NCBI RefSeq assembly: GCF_036231905.1
Contig: NZ_JAZARE010000004.1
Location: forward strand, 186,001-250,000
From: CAMLIZ01 sp036231905
Lineage (GTDB): Bacteria > Pseudomonadota > Gammaproteobacteria > Burkholderiales > Burkholderiaceae_C
DNA: 64,000 nt
Direction: 5' to 3'
The translations under genes were made by a program, and so were the position numbers. Shown one piece after another: positions 52,404-59,992 of the stretch; position 1 is the stretch's first letter; each line of letters opens with the position of its first letter. The notes below the pieces were generated by a model. That model saw only the letters and a list, made by a program, of their open reading frames with translations. It was not told the DNA's origin and made no database searches.

Positions 52404-53252
52404 TCAGGCCTTGGCCACCACCTTGGCCAGGGTGTGGGCGACGGCGGTCATGTCCACCGGCTTGGTCAGGTGGGCGCTGAAGCCGGCCGCCGCGCTGGCG
52501 CGCCGGTGCTCCTCCTCGCCATAGGCGGACAGCAGCACGGCCGGCACCCGCTGCTCCGGCGGCAGCTGGCGCAGCTCCCGCACCAGGTCCAGCCCGTTGC
52601 CCAGGCCGTCCAGGTACAGGTCGGACAGCAGCACGTCGAAGCGGCCGCGGCGGATGCGCTCCAGCGCTTCGTCGAAGCGGTGGCAAACGCTCACATCCAT
52701 GCCCAGGTCGGACAACATCAGGCGCACCACCTCCGCGGTGTCCACGGCGTCTTCGACGTACAGCACCCTCAAGCCGCGCAAGGCGGCCCGTTCCCGGCTG
52801 GACAGCCGGGGCTCGCCATGCAGGGCGCCCGGCTGGGTGGGCTGCGCCGGCTCCGTGGCGGGTGGTGGCTCTGCGTGTTCACCCGCCCGGCGCCCGGTGC
52901 CCGGCGCACCAGGCTCGCCGGCCAGGAGGCTCAGTTCGCCCAGCATCTGGGCGTGGCGGTCGATGTTGTGCTGGATGCGCTCCAGCGCCAGGTCGCGTTT
53001 GGCAGGATCCTCCGCCGCGCGCAGCAGATGCATCCAGCTCATGGTCGACTGCATCGGGGCGCGCAGGTCGTGGACGATTCGCACCAGCGTCTGCATGCGC
53101 GCCCGTTCGGCCGTTTGGGCGGCCTTGAGCGCCAGCTCCGCGGCCTCGCGGGCACGGGTTTGCTCGGCCAGGGCTTGCTGCAGGGCCAGCACGCGCTCGT
53201 CGGTGAAGCGCCGTGCAACCGTGTGCCGGCGCGCGTGCCCGGAAGCTTTCAT
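52404..53252 (-). CDS. HisKA-REC protein lacking an ATPase domain
   Basis: A 282-residue two-component-type protein. A coiled coil (~20-55) leads into a dimerisation/phosphoacceptor helix with RIVHDLRAPMQ (H61), then an unconserved Pro/Glu-rich linker (~112-158), then a receiver domain with acidic pair E167-D168, phospho-acceptor D211 (LLSDLYLDG), S242 and K264 (HLTKPVD). The expected HATPase_c kinase domain with N, G1 and G2 boxes is absent, so it cannot phosphorylate itself; H61 could act as a phosphotransfer site. It is single-gene, with the tRNA-Arg gene next upstream. No DNA-binding domain is present. Confidence 0.82.
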   Translation of the reverse strand: MKASGHARRHTVARRFTDERVLALQQALAEQTRAREAAELALKAAQTAERARMQTLVRIVHDLRAPMQSTMSWMHLLRAAEDPAKRDLALERIQHNIDRHAQMLGELSLLAGEPGAPGTGRRAGEHAEPPPATEPAQPTQPGALHGEPRLSSRERAALRGLRVLYVEDAVDTAEVVRLMLSDLGMDVSVCHRFDEALERIRRGRFDVLLSDLYLDGLGNGLDLVRELRQLPPEQRVPAVLLSAYGEEEHRRASAAAGFSAHLTKPVDMTAVAHTLAKVVAKA

Positions 53253-53340
53253 GGAGACAGGCTCCTCCTTGCCCCTGAATACAGCACAGCTGCATTCACT
53301 CTAGAGCAGGGGACATCCCCCATCAAGCACCTGAAACGGG

Positions 53341-53415
53341 TGGTCCCTCCGACAGGAATCGAACCTGTATCTAGCGCTTAGGAGGCGCTCGTTCTATCCA
53401 TTGAACTACGGCGGG
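53341..53415 (-). tRNA. tRNA-Arg (anticodon CCT), CCA encoded
   Basis: The minus strand from 53415 reads CCCGCCG-TA-GTTCAATGGATAGAAC, then AGCGC-CTCCTAA-GCGCT (anticodon loop 53378-53384, anticodon CCT at 53380-53382), then a short variable loop, ACAGG-TTCGATT-CCTGT, CGGAGGG, the discriminator A and CCA (53341-53343). D, anticodon and T stems pair well. The acceptor stem CCCGCCG/CGGAGGG has one internal G-A mismatch (fourth pair). CCT decodes AGG, a rare Arg codon in GC-rich genomes. Confidence 0.92.
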
Positions 53416-53530
53416 AGGGTGCTGCCCGGCTCGCATGGGCGGCGCAGGCGGAAAACGCGGCAGGCCGCTGGCGCAGGCCGCAGTGTAAGACCTGTGCCGG
53501 GCGGCCCGGCCGTTGCGCTGGCAGCGCGGG

Positions 53531-54247
53531 TCAGGGCGTGGCGCCAGCGTGCAGGCGGGCTGGCGCAGGGGAGCATGCGTGGCAGTGGGCAGAAAAAGCC
53601 CGCGCGATGGCCGTGCTGTCGAGCCACACGCTGCGCAAGTCGCCCGCCAGCGTGGCCGACAACGCGGCCAGCGCGTGCGGCAAACGCTGGCGGGGCATGG
53701 AGGCCAGCAAGGCCCGCGTGTGTGTCACGGCCTCGGAATCCCAGTTGGCGCAGGGCCGGGAAAAGTCATATCCCGCCTCGCGCATCGCGTTCAGCCGTGG
53801 CCCGCCTTCGTACACGATGGTCATCACGCTGGCAATCGGCTCGCAGGCCGCAGCGCCGCACAGGTAGGCGTACCGCAGCAGCGAGTTGAGCCCCTGGCGC
53901 GCCGCAGCCGGTGTGGTGGCCGCCCGCGACAGCACCAGCGCCGGCGCGGCGATGTCGATGCCAGCCAGCGAATATTCGAGAAAGCCCTCGGCCTGCGCGA
54001 TGGTCGGCAGCACGGTGGCGCGAACCGTGGAGAGCACCTGGCCATCGGTGTCCCAGGCCGCCAGCACCGTGGCGGCGTCGTCCGCGGGGCCCCACTGCAG
54101 CAGGGCTTCGTCCTTCCAGCTGAACTCGCGGGCCTGCCGGTAGGCGCTGCGGCGCACGGCCTCCACGCCGGCCCGGTCCTCCGGCCGGGCCACCCCGATG
54201 CGCCATCGCCATGGCGATGCACGGTGCTCGGCCAGCCGGGTGTTCAT
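53531..54247 (-). CDS. GNAT/autoinducer-synthase-like acyltransferase (FeeM-like, tentative)
   Basis: A 238-residue protein resembling N-acyl amino acid or homoserine-lactone synthases: after 'RIGVARPEDRAGVEAVRRSAYRQ' comes a strand-turn pattern 'TVLAAWDTDGQVLSTVRATVLP' and 'ALVLSRAATTPAAARQGLNSLLRYAYL', with the acyl-ACP/CoA-site feel of the FeeM group, then a unique C-terminal ~60 residues. The assignment is by eye and weak. It overlaps the ATP-grasp gene by 4 bases (ATGA), so the two act together, perhaps building an acylated amino acid or peptide. It is the last gene of the run that begins with the toxin at 59863. Confidence 0.55.
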   Translation of the reverse strand: MNTRLAEHRASPWRWRIGVARPEDRAGVEAVRRSAYRQAREFSWKDEALLQWGPADDAATVLAAWDTDGQVLSTVRATVLPTIAQAEGFLEYSLAGIDIAAPALVLSRAATTPAAARQGLNSLLRYAYLCGAAACEPIASVMTIVYEGGPRLNAMREAGYDFSRPCANWDSEAVTHTRALLASMPRQRLPHALAALSATLAGDLRSVWLDSTAIARAFSAHCHACSPAPARLHAGATP

Positions 54248-55203
54248 GCGGCGGCCATCGGACACAGTGCATCCAGCATCGGCCCGTAGATGTCCGGATG
54301 CCACTGCGGGTTGCTGTTCACTTCCAGGAACCAGGGTTGGTCGTTCGCGTCCACGATCGCGTCCAGCGCAAAGCCGATCTGGCGGCCAGGCGGGCCGGGG
54401 ATGCGCGGCCACAGGCGCTGGCCTGCGTCCACGAAACGCTGCGCCAGCGGGGTGCCGGCCAGCCGCGGCAGCAGGTTGCTGTTTTCGTACACCGTGGGAT
54501 TGAAGGGGGACACGTAGCGGTAGTCGCACACCACCTGCGTGCCCGCGGGTGGCACATCACCCGGCTCCACACCTTGCAGGCGCGCCAGGTGCTCGTGGTC
54601 CGCCGGCGCTTCCGGGCTGGCGCGCTGCAACAGCTCGGCGTAGGTGTGGCTGCCGTCGCCCGTCACACGCGGCATGTCAAAGACCTCCAGCACCGCCAGC
54701 GTGCCGCTCCAGTACCAGGCGCGTGCGATGCGGCCCCACTTGAACTCTTCGCAGTATTCGCCCTCCTGCAGGCTCAGCTTGCCGGCCTCGCTGGCCTTGA
54801 ACGGGCCGCGCATGCCATAGCCGAACGCGCCGCGCGCGCGCTTGACCACGAAGGGCGCGGTCACCGATTCGAGCTGCAGCCAGTGCGCCGGCGTGGGGAT
54901 GTCGAGATCGCGCGCAGCCTTCTTGAAGTCGAGCTTGCTGAGCGAGATGTCCCAGCCCTGCGCGCGGTAGGGCAGCCAGCCGACGAAGCCGATGGCAAAA
55001 CGGTCGGGCACGTCGAAGTACACCAGTTGCTTGCCGTCGCGTCGGCCCACGAACTGCGGCAGCAGCCGGAACTCGCGCGACTCGAAGCGCACCGTGAGCG
55101 ACAGGTCCATCGCGTCGATGGTGGTGCGCGCATGGCGCGCACGTGCCCATGCGCCCACCGCCTTGGCGTGTTCGAGCAGGCTGGTCTTGAAGCGCAGGTT
55201 CAT
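54244..55203 (-). CDS. ATP-grasp family ligase
   Basis: A 319-residue protein with an ATP-grasp core: K121 in 'APFVVKRARGAFGYGMRG' (ATP phosphate contact), the acidic strand 'EGEYCEEFKWGRIARAWYW' and the metal-binding end 'FALDAIVDANDQPWFLEVNSNPQWHPD' with D281, E294 and N296. Such enzymes join a carboxylate to an amine via acyl phosphate (RimK/MvdD-like). Substrates unknown. It lies 4 bases from the lipoprotein gene stop and overlaps the acyltransferase gene by 4 bases, suggesting one pathway. No signal peptide. Confidence 0.72.
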   Translation of the reverse strand: MNLRFKTSLLEHAKAVGAWARARHARTTIDAMDLSLTVRFESREFRLLPQFVGRRDGKQLVYFDVPDRFAIGFVGWLPYRAQGWDISLSKLDFKKAARDLDIPTPAHWLQLESVTAPFVVKRARGAFGYGMRGPFKASEAGKLSLQEGEYCEEFKWGRIARAWYWSGTLAVLEVFDMPRVTGDGSHTYAELLQRASPEAPADHEHLARLQGVEPGDVPPAGTQVVCDYRYVSPFNPTVYENSNLLPRLAGTPLAQRFVDAGQRLWPRIPGPPGRQIGFALDAIVDANDQPWFLEVNSNPQWHPDIYGPMLDALCPMAAA

Positions 55204-55207
55204 GGCG

Positions 55208-55774
55208 CTATGTCGAGCAGGGTGTCGCAGGCAGCATCGGGGTGCTGCGCCACTGCGCCTGGGCTGCTGTCGGCATGTCGAGTCGTTTCGTTTGTGCCCG
55301 GCACTGGCGCGCCAGGCCGTCGATCCCGATGTCGATCTCGTACTGGCCGGATCGTTCGAGGTGGAGCTCCACCCCCATGCCGCAGATCGATGGGCCGAGC
55401 GAGCCGAACAGCGCGAATTGATAACGCCCGGCTGGCAACTGCAGCTCCACGACATCGCTGCGTGTGGGGTCAGGGGAGCCCACCATGCCCGCGCGCGGAT
55501 ACAGCGACGGGCCGGTGTCGCTGCGGCCGTCCTTGCGAACGGTGGCGGTGCTGGGTTCAGCGTAGGGAAACAGCTGCGGCAGGCGCACCGGGGCGCTGCA
55601 CTTGCCGTCGGTGATCGTTCTCAGGTTGCCAGCCACGCTGGAGAACACGCCCGCCTGGCCGAGTGCGATGCGCACCTTGGCAGCGTCACCGCCCGCGTAG
55701 GGCTGGTAAGGGGCGGCGCAGCCTGCGAGTGCCGCTGCGCACAGCGAGGCGGCAAAGTGTCGTGGGGTCTTCAC
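55208..55774 (-). CDS. Predicted lipoprotein in toxin operon
   Basis: A 188-residue exported lipoprotein; the signal peptide ends in LAGC (Cys 19). The mature part has four further Cys and beta-rich segments ('VVELQLPAGRYQFALFGSLG', 'GMGVELHLERSGQYEIDIG'), suggesting an Ig-like or jelly-roll domain. I do not recognise a family. The GTG start at 55774 overlaps the immunity-gene stop by 4 bases (GTGA), so it is translated with it; it could be a second, membrane-bound immunity or a delivery factor. Ends 4 bases before the ATP-grasp gene. Confidence 0.65.
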   Translation of the reverse strand: MKTPRHFAASLCAAALAGCAAPYQPYAGGDAAKVRIALGQAGVFSSVAGNLRTITDGKCSAPVRLPQLFPYAEPSTATVRKDGRSDTGPSLYPRAGMVGSPDPTRSDVVELQLPAGRYQFALFGSLGPSICGMGVELHLERSGQYEIDIGIDGLARQCRAQTKRLDMPTAAQAQWRSTPMLPATPCST

Positions 55775-56199
55775 GCCGTGACGTTGCGGAAAATGGTCGA
55801 CAAGTACTTGCCAGTCCGGCGGTCGAGCAGGGCGGTGACCAAAGTCAGCGGCGCCATGCCAATGCTCAGCTTGCCGCCGGTCAGCGCCGGAACGCCGTAG
55901 TTCAGTTTCTTGGGATCCGAGCGGTCCAGCGACCACTTGCTCCCGGTGTGCTTGCGAATGACCTCCCCGATGTAGCGCGCGGCACCGTCATGGAACGCCG
56001 TCTCCGACGAGGGCCGAATCTCTTGCGGCGACTGGTATTTCGACAGGGCCCAGGCTTCGACCACGTCCAGGGATTCCGGCGTGAAGTCCAGCTTGCCGGC
56101 CAGCTGAGGCGGCGCCGAAGCAACGAACCGCTGCAGCGCGTTGTCCATCTCAATGAGCCACACCTGGAATTGGTCGTCGGTTGTCGCGTTCGCAGTCAC
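55771..56199 (-). CDS. Probable immunity protein for the adjacent polymorphic toxin
   Basis: A 142-residue cytoplasmic protein with no family I can name. It begins MTANATTDDQFQVWLIEMDNALQRF and contains 'LAGKLDFTPESLDVVEAWAL', 'DGAARYIGEVIRKHTGSKW' and a beta-rich C-terminus. It begins 1 base after the toxin stop, in the same direction, and the local GC is lower than the toxin body. That is the position and size of immunity proteins in toxin-immunity loci. The pattern 'YIGEV.RKHTG' is seen in immunity-like families, but the name is inference. It overlaps the next gene by 4 bases. Confidence 0.65.
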   Translation of the reverse strand: MTANATTDDQFQVWLIEMDNALQRFVASAPPQLAGKLDFTPESLDVVEAWALSKYQSPQEIRPSSETAFHDGAARYIGEVIRKHTGSKWSLDRSDPKKLNYGVPALTGGKLSIGMAPLTLVTALLDRRTGKYLSTIFRNVTA

Positions 56200-56200
56200 A

Positions 56201-59200
56201 TCAATCTCCGATCTTCACGTCGATCCCGGCTCGCCTCAGGGCATCTTCCAACGGCGCTGATACGCGATCCCGGAACACCCACTGCACGCTCCATCCCTGC
56301 TTCACGAGTTCGGCGTCGCGTGCGAGCTCCCACAGGTTGTCGGCCGTGGCAGTTTGATAACCAGTCTTGTACTCGATGGCTTTGCGAAGGTCAGGGTCGG
56401 CGATGTCGAGTCTCCGGTTCTCCGTTCGTCCATCCAGCTCCACCTGGACCGTCACCTCCCGCGCGCCCCAGCCGACCATGTCGCGGTAGCGGTTTGCGGC
56501 ATCGTTGGCCTGCGCCGCCCGGGTTTGATTCGCGTCATAGGTGGAGGACCAGCGATCGTAGTCCCACTCACCGCCGCGCTCCTGGTAGTAGTCCCAGGTC
56601 GCGGCCTTGTGCTCGGCTGTGCCGGGCTCGAAGCCGCGGCTCGTGATGATGAGCTCGTCGATTGTCTGCGGCTCGATGGGTGAGCCCGGGATGATCGCGG
56701 GCGAGGGCGGCGCGATCGGCGTCGTGATCGGCTTGTCGAGCAAGTCGCGGTCTTCGGGGCTGAGCGGTGGCGTCGTGATGACCCCCGGCCCCGCCGGCGG
56801 CGGGGCCACGTTGATCAACGGCCCGGTCAGCTGCCGCAGTTCCTCGGGCGTCAGCATGCTGGTGCGCTGGGTGGTCAGCAGGTCGCGGACGGCGTATTCG
56901 TTGAACTGCCGGTCCTGCAGGCGCAGCCACTCGCCTGACTCGCTGCGCACTTCCAGGTAGCCGTCGGTGACATCGCTGCCGGGCTTCACCAAACGGGTGT
57001 TCTCGTTGAACGGCACCACCGTCTCGCCGCCTCCCAGTGGCGTGGGATACAGCGCCAGGCCCAGGGCGCCTGCCCCGCGCAAGGCCGTGGGGGCCCAGCG
57101 GGCGGCCCAGGTGCCCAGGCCCGACAGGGCCCCTTCGCCCACGAGGGCGCCTTCGGCCAGCGTCCACGGGGCGACCAGCGTCGAGGCGAGCATCAGCTGC
57201 CGGGGGTCGGCATTGCCCGCCAGCGTGAGCGCCTGCGCGCCGTTGGTCACGAGTGTCTGGCCGGGCGGCACCACGACGGTCCAGGCGCCTGCCTGGATCT
57301 GGTCCGCCCCAACGAGCTGAAGCTGGCCGTCGGTGCCGCGCACCAGGGCATGGTTCGGTCCCGCGGTCAGCGTGTACTGGCCCTCGACGTCCGATCGATA
57401 GCTGAGGACCTTGTTGTCACCTTGCCAGACGTTGCGCTCCACGATGCGCCCGGTGTCGTCACGGCGCGTCATGTCCCAGTTGCGCTCACTGTCGGGCCGC
57501 ACCGGCCCGCTGCCAGGGCCGACGGGGTAGGTGACCGCCACGCGGCTGTCGAACTCCTGTGCCGCCAGGGCACTGGCCTGCTCGGTGCTGAAGCCCTGGC
57601 GCTCCAGCTGCGCCTGCAGCTGCGCCCGCTGCTGCTCGGGCGACGCGTTGGGGTCGACGATGCCAGGCATCAGGTTGCCCTCGTCGTCGAAGGCAGTTCT
57701 CGTCTCTGGCTTGGGGTCGAGCTGTTGCAGCGTGTCGGCGAGGAACGCGCTGGCGAAGGCGTGTTCCGGATCGTCCGGGTTGCCTGCCGCGCGGATGGCC
57801 GAGCCGAGCACGCGGGCGAACATCTTGGCCGATGCCGCTTGGGTGGCGGTCATGCTGCCGTTCTTCACCGCCTCCGCGATGTTGGCCTGCATGTTGCTGC
57901 TGGCCAGGTCGGCCAGGCCGCCGGCAAAGCCGGCCAGCGCCCCGTCTTCGAACTTGCCGCCCAGCAGGGCCTGCACGCCGCCCTGCACCGTGGTGCGCAG
58001 CGCGATCGTGCCGGCCGCGCCGCCCACCTCGTTGGCGATCGGGCCCAGGCCGTTCATCAGGCCCGCGGTCAGCCCGCCCGCCAGCGCACCCTGCAGCACG
58101 CCCTTGAGCGTGAGGTTACCGCTCAGCATGCCGCTGGCCACCGAGGTGGCCGCGCCGGCCACGGCCGCGGAGACCACCACGCCGGCCGCGGTGAGCGCGG
58201 TGGCGCCCGCCGCGGTGGTGGTCGTGAGCCCCATCGCACCCGCGGCGGCCGGGCCCAGGGTGCCGGCCGACACGTACGCCACCGCGCCCACGATCACCAT
58301 CTGCACCGCGGTCTCGAACCAGTCGCGGTCCTGGTGGATGTTGCCGTGGGGCGTGGCCCAGCCGGCCTCGAGGTCGAAGCCGACCATGTTGCGGTCGTTC
58401 AGCTCGGGCGGCCGGTTGGGGTCGATGCCCAGCAGGTCGCGGTGCTGCATGCCGCCGCCCACCCCGTACATCGACCAGTTCGGGTTGTCGAAGCTGATGC
58501 TGCTGGCGAAGTTGCGGCCCGATTCGTCCGTGGCGAACTGGCTGTGGCTGGCGCCGTAGAAGGCGGCGAAGGCCTCGTGCTGCAGGCCGCCTTGCTGCTC
58601 GTACCAGGCGGTGAACGCGTCGGGGTCGAACACGCGGTCCGTCTGTGCCATCGGCTGGCCCGAGGCATCGCGCAGCGGCTGGCCGCTCTCGTCGGTGACG
58701 TAGAGCGTGTGCGTGCTCTGCACACCACTCTCGTCGCTCACCGTGACGGTGCGTGCCCGCTCCACCCAGCCGGGGCCGTTGCCCGCGGCCTGGGCCTGGC
58801 CCATCGCGCTGGTGTACTGGTCGCGCACCGACTGCATGGCGTTGGACAGCCGGCTCAGCTGCTCGTAGCGCTGCTCGCCGTAGATGCGCACCTGTTCGAG
58901 CGCAATGCCGTCCATGGCCGGCGCCGGCGTACCGCCGTAGGTGGTGATCAGGGCCTTGACCTGCGGGTCGGCCATGTACAGGTCCAGCATGCCCAGCTGG
59001 CCGGCGTCGCCCATGGCGCGGCCGGCGGGCGGCGGCCCGGCATTGAGGGCGTGGTCCGCGGTGGCGACGCGCCAGATGTCGGGATGCTGGGCAAAGAGGG
59101 TGGGCACGTCGGTGCCGTACTGCGCCGCCAGCGCCTGCAGGGGTGCACCGGCCTGGGCACGGTAGGTCGCCGCAAAGGCCTCTTCGTTGAACTCCAGCCA

Positions 59201-59863
59201 CTGGCCCGCGGGCGGGCCGTAGACTGGGCCGCTTTCGTCGTAGCCCACGATGCTGGGTGCCGCGCCGGGGTCGGGGATAAACACCGCAGCGGCGCCGCTG
59301 GCGCTGTGGGTCTGTCCGCTTTCGTCGGTGATCATCAGCGCGGGCACCCAGCCCGCTCCCGCACCGCCGCTGGCCTGGGCCTGCGCCCGCGCGGCTTCGT
59401 AGTCGGCACGCACGGCCACCAGCGTGGTCTCGCGGGCGGCCAGCCACTGCGCATCGACCGGCGGCTCACCGGTGTAGCCGGATGCGGCCATGGCCGGCGC
59501 ATTGGCGGCCGGTGGCACGGCCTGCAGCGCCAGAGGTGTTGCGGGGTTCGTCGTAGTGCCGGGGTAGGCCGCAGCGATGGCCTGCGCCACCGGTGTGGCC
59601 GGTTGCGGCCCGGCCACTTGCGCCGGCGCCGGTTCCGCCACGGTGGCGGTGGCCAGCAGCCGGCGTGCGGCCGCGGTGTCCTGCTCCACCAGCACCGCCA
59701 TCGCGGCCCCGCTTTCGTCGACCACCATCATCGGCGCCAGCGCCTCCGGCTGGGCTTGCGGCTGCCCCGCGGCGGCCGGGTCTGCCTGGCCGGTGCGTAC
59801 GTCAAGCGCCGGCTCGTCTTCCACGGCGTGCATCGTGGTGCCGCCGATGTTGTCGATCCTCAT
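56201..59863 (-). CDS. Polymorphic toxin with C-terminal REase-like domain
   Basis: A 1220-residue protein. Residues 1-510 are low-complexity (Ala/Pro/Gly/Gln) with six DESG motifs (at 49, 180, 209, 377, 391, 446). Residues ~520-715 are Gly/Ala-rich and hydrophobic like a DUF637/pre-toxin region ('GALAGGLTAGLMNGL', 'GGKFEDGALAGFAGGLADL'). A conserved linker follows ('ALGLALYPTPLGGGET', ~933-948). The tip (~1075-1220) has 'RRLDIADPDLRKAIEYKTGY' giving a D1153...E1164-x-K1166 nuclease triad, then 'WSVQWVFRDRVSAPLEDAL'. The ATG at 59863 follows AGGGAGAG. No signal peptide or TPS domain is present, so the export path is unclear. Tip GC is lower (34/60 at 56341-56400) than the body (51/60 at 58141-58200). 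Confidence 0.72.
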   Translation of the reverse strand: MRIDNIGGTTMHAVEDEPALDVRTGQADPAAAGQPQAQPEALAPMMVVDESGAAMAVLVEQDTAAARRLLATATVAEPAPAQVAGPQPATPVAQAIAAAYPGTTTNPATPLALQAVPPAANAPAMAASGYTGEPPVDAQWLAARETTLVAVRADYEAARAQAQASGGAGAGWVPALMITDESGQTHSASGAAAVFIPDPGAAPSIVGYDESGPVYGPPAGQWLEFNEEAFAATYRAQAGAPLQALAAQYGTDVPTLFAQHPDIWRVATADHALNAGPPPAGRAMGDAGQLGMLDLYMADPQVKALITTYGGTPAPAMDGIALEQVRIYGEQRYEQLSRLSNAMQSVRDQYTSAMGQAQAAGNGPGWVERARTVTVSDESGVQSTHTLYVTDESGQPLRDASGQPMAQTDRVFDPDAFTAWYEQQGGLQHEAFAAFYGASHSQFATDESGRNFASSISFDNPNWSMYGVGGGMQHRDLLGIDPNRPPELNDRNMVGFDLEAGWATPHGNIHQDRDWFETAVQMVIVGAVAYVSAGTLGPAAAGAMGLTTTTAAGATALTAAGVVVSAAVAGAATSVASGMLSGNLTLKGVLQGALAGGLTAGLMNGLGPIANEVGGAAGTIALRTTVQGGVQALLGGKFEDGALAGFAGGLADLASSNMQANIAEAVKNGSMTATQAASAKMFARVLGSAIRAAGNPDDPEHAFASAFLADTLQQLDPKPETRTAFDDEGNLMPGIVDPNASPEQQRAQLQAQLERQGFSTEQASALAAQEFDSRVAVTYPVGPGSGPVRPDSERNWDMTRRDDTGRIVERNVWQGDNKVLSYRSDVEGQYTLTAGPNHALVRGTDGQLQLVGADQIQAGAWTVVVPPGQTLVTNGAQALTLAGNADPRQLMLASTLVAPWTLAEGALVGEGALSGLGTWAARWAPTALRGAGALGLALYPTPLGGGETVVPFNENTRLVKPGSDVTDGYLEVRSESGEWLRLQDRQFNEYAVRDLLTTQRTSMLTPEELRQLTGPLINVAPPPAGPGVITTPPLSPEDRDLLDKPITTPIAPPSPAIIPGSPIEPQTIDELIITSRGFEPGTAEHKAATWDYYQERGGEWDYDRWSSTYDANQTRAAQANDAANRYRDMVGWGAREVTVQVELDGRTENRRLDIADPDLRKAIEYKTGYQTATADNLWELARDAELVKQGWSVQWVFRDRVSAPLEDALRRAGIDVKIGD

Positions 59864-59992
59864 GGACTCTCCCTGCGATAGCGATCCCCGCCTGCGCGAG
59901 GCTGGCCGCAATGTCTCGCAAGCGCTTCGGGTCGGCTAGCTGGGTCGGTTCCCAGGTGCCGCCCTTGGCTTAGGGGGAGGCGTTGTTGCGTC

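Noticed and set aside
57350..59881. Very long open frame (about 840 codons) on the plus strand opposite the toxin gene
   Set aside because: It is antisense to a gene with clear family-like composition and motifs; the predicted product is Arg/His/Gly-rich with no recognisable domain, a usual by-product of high-GC coding.
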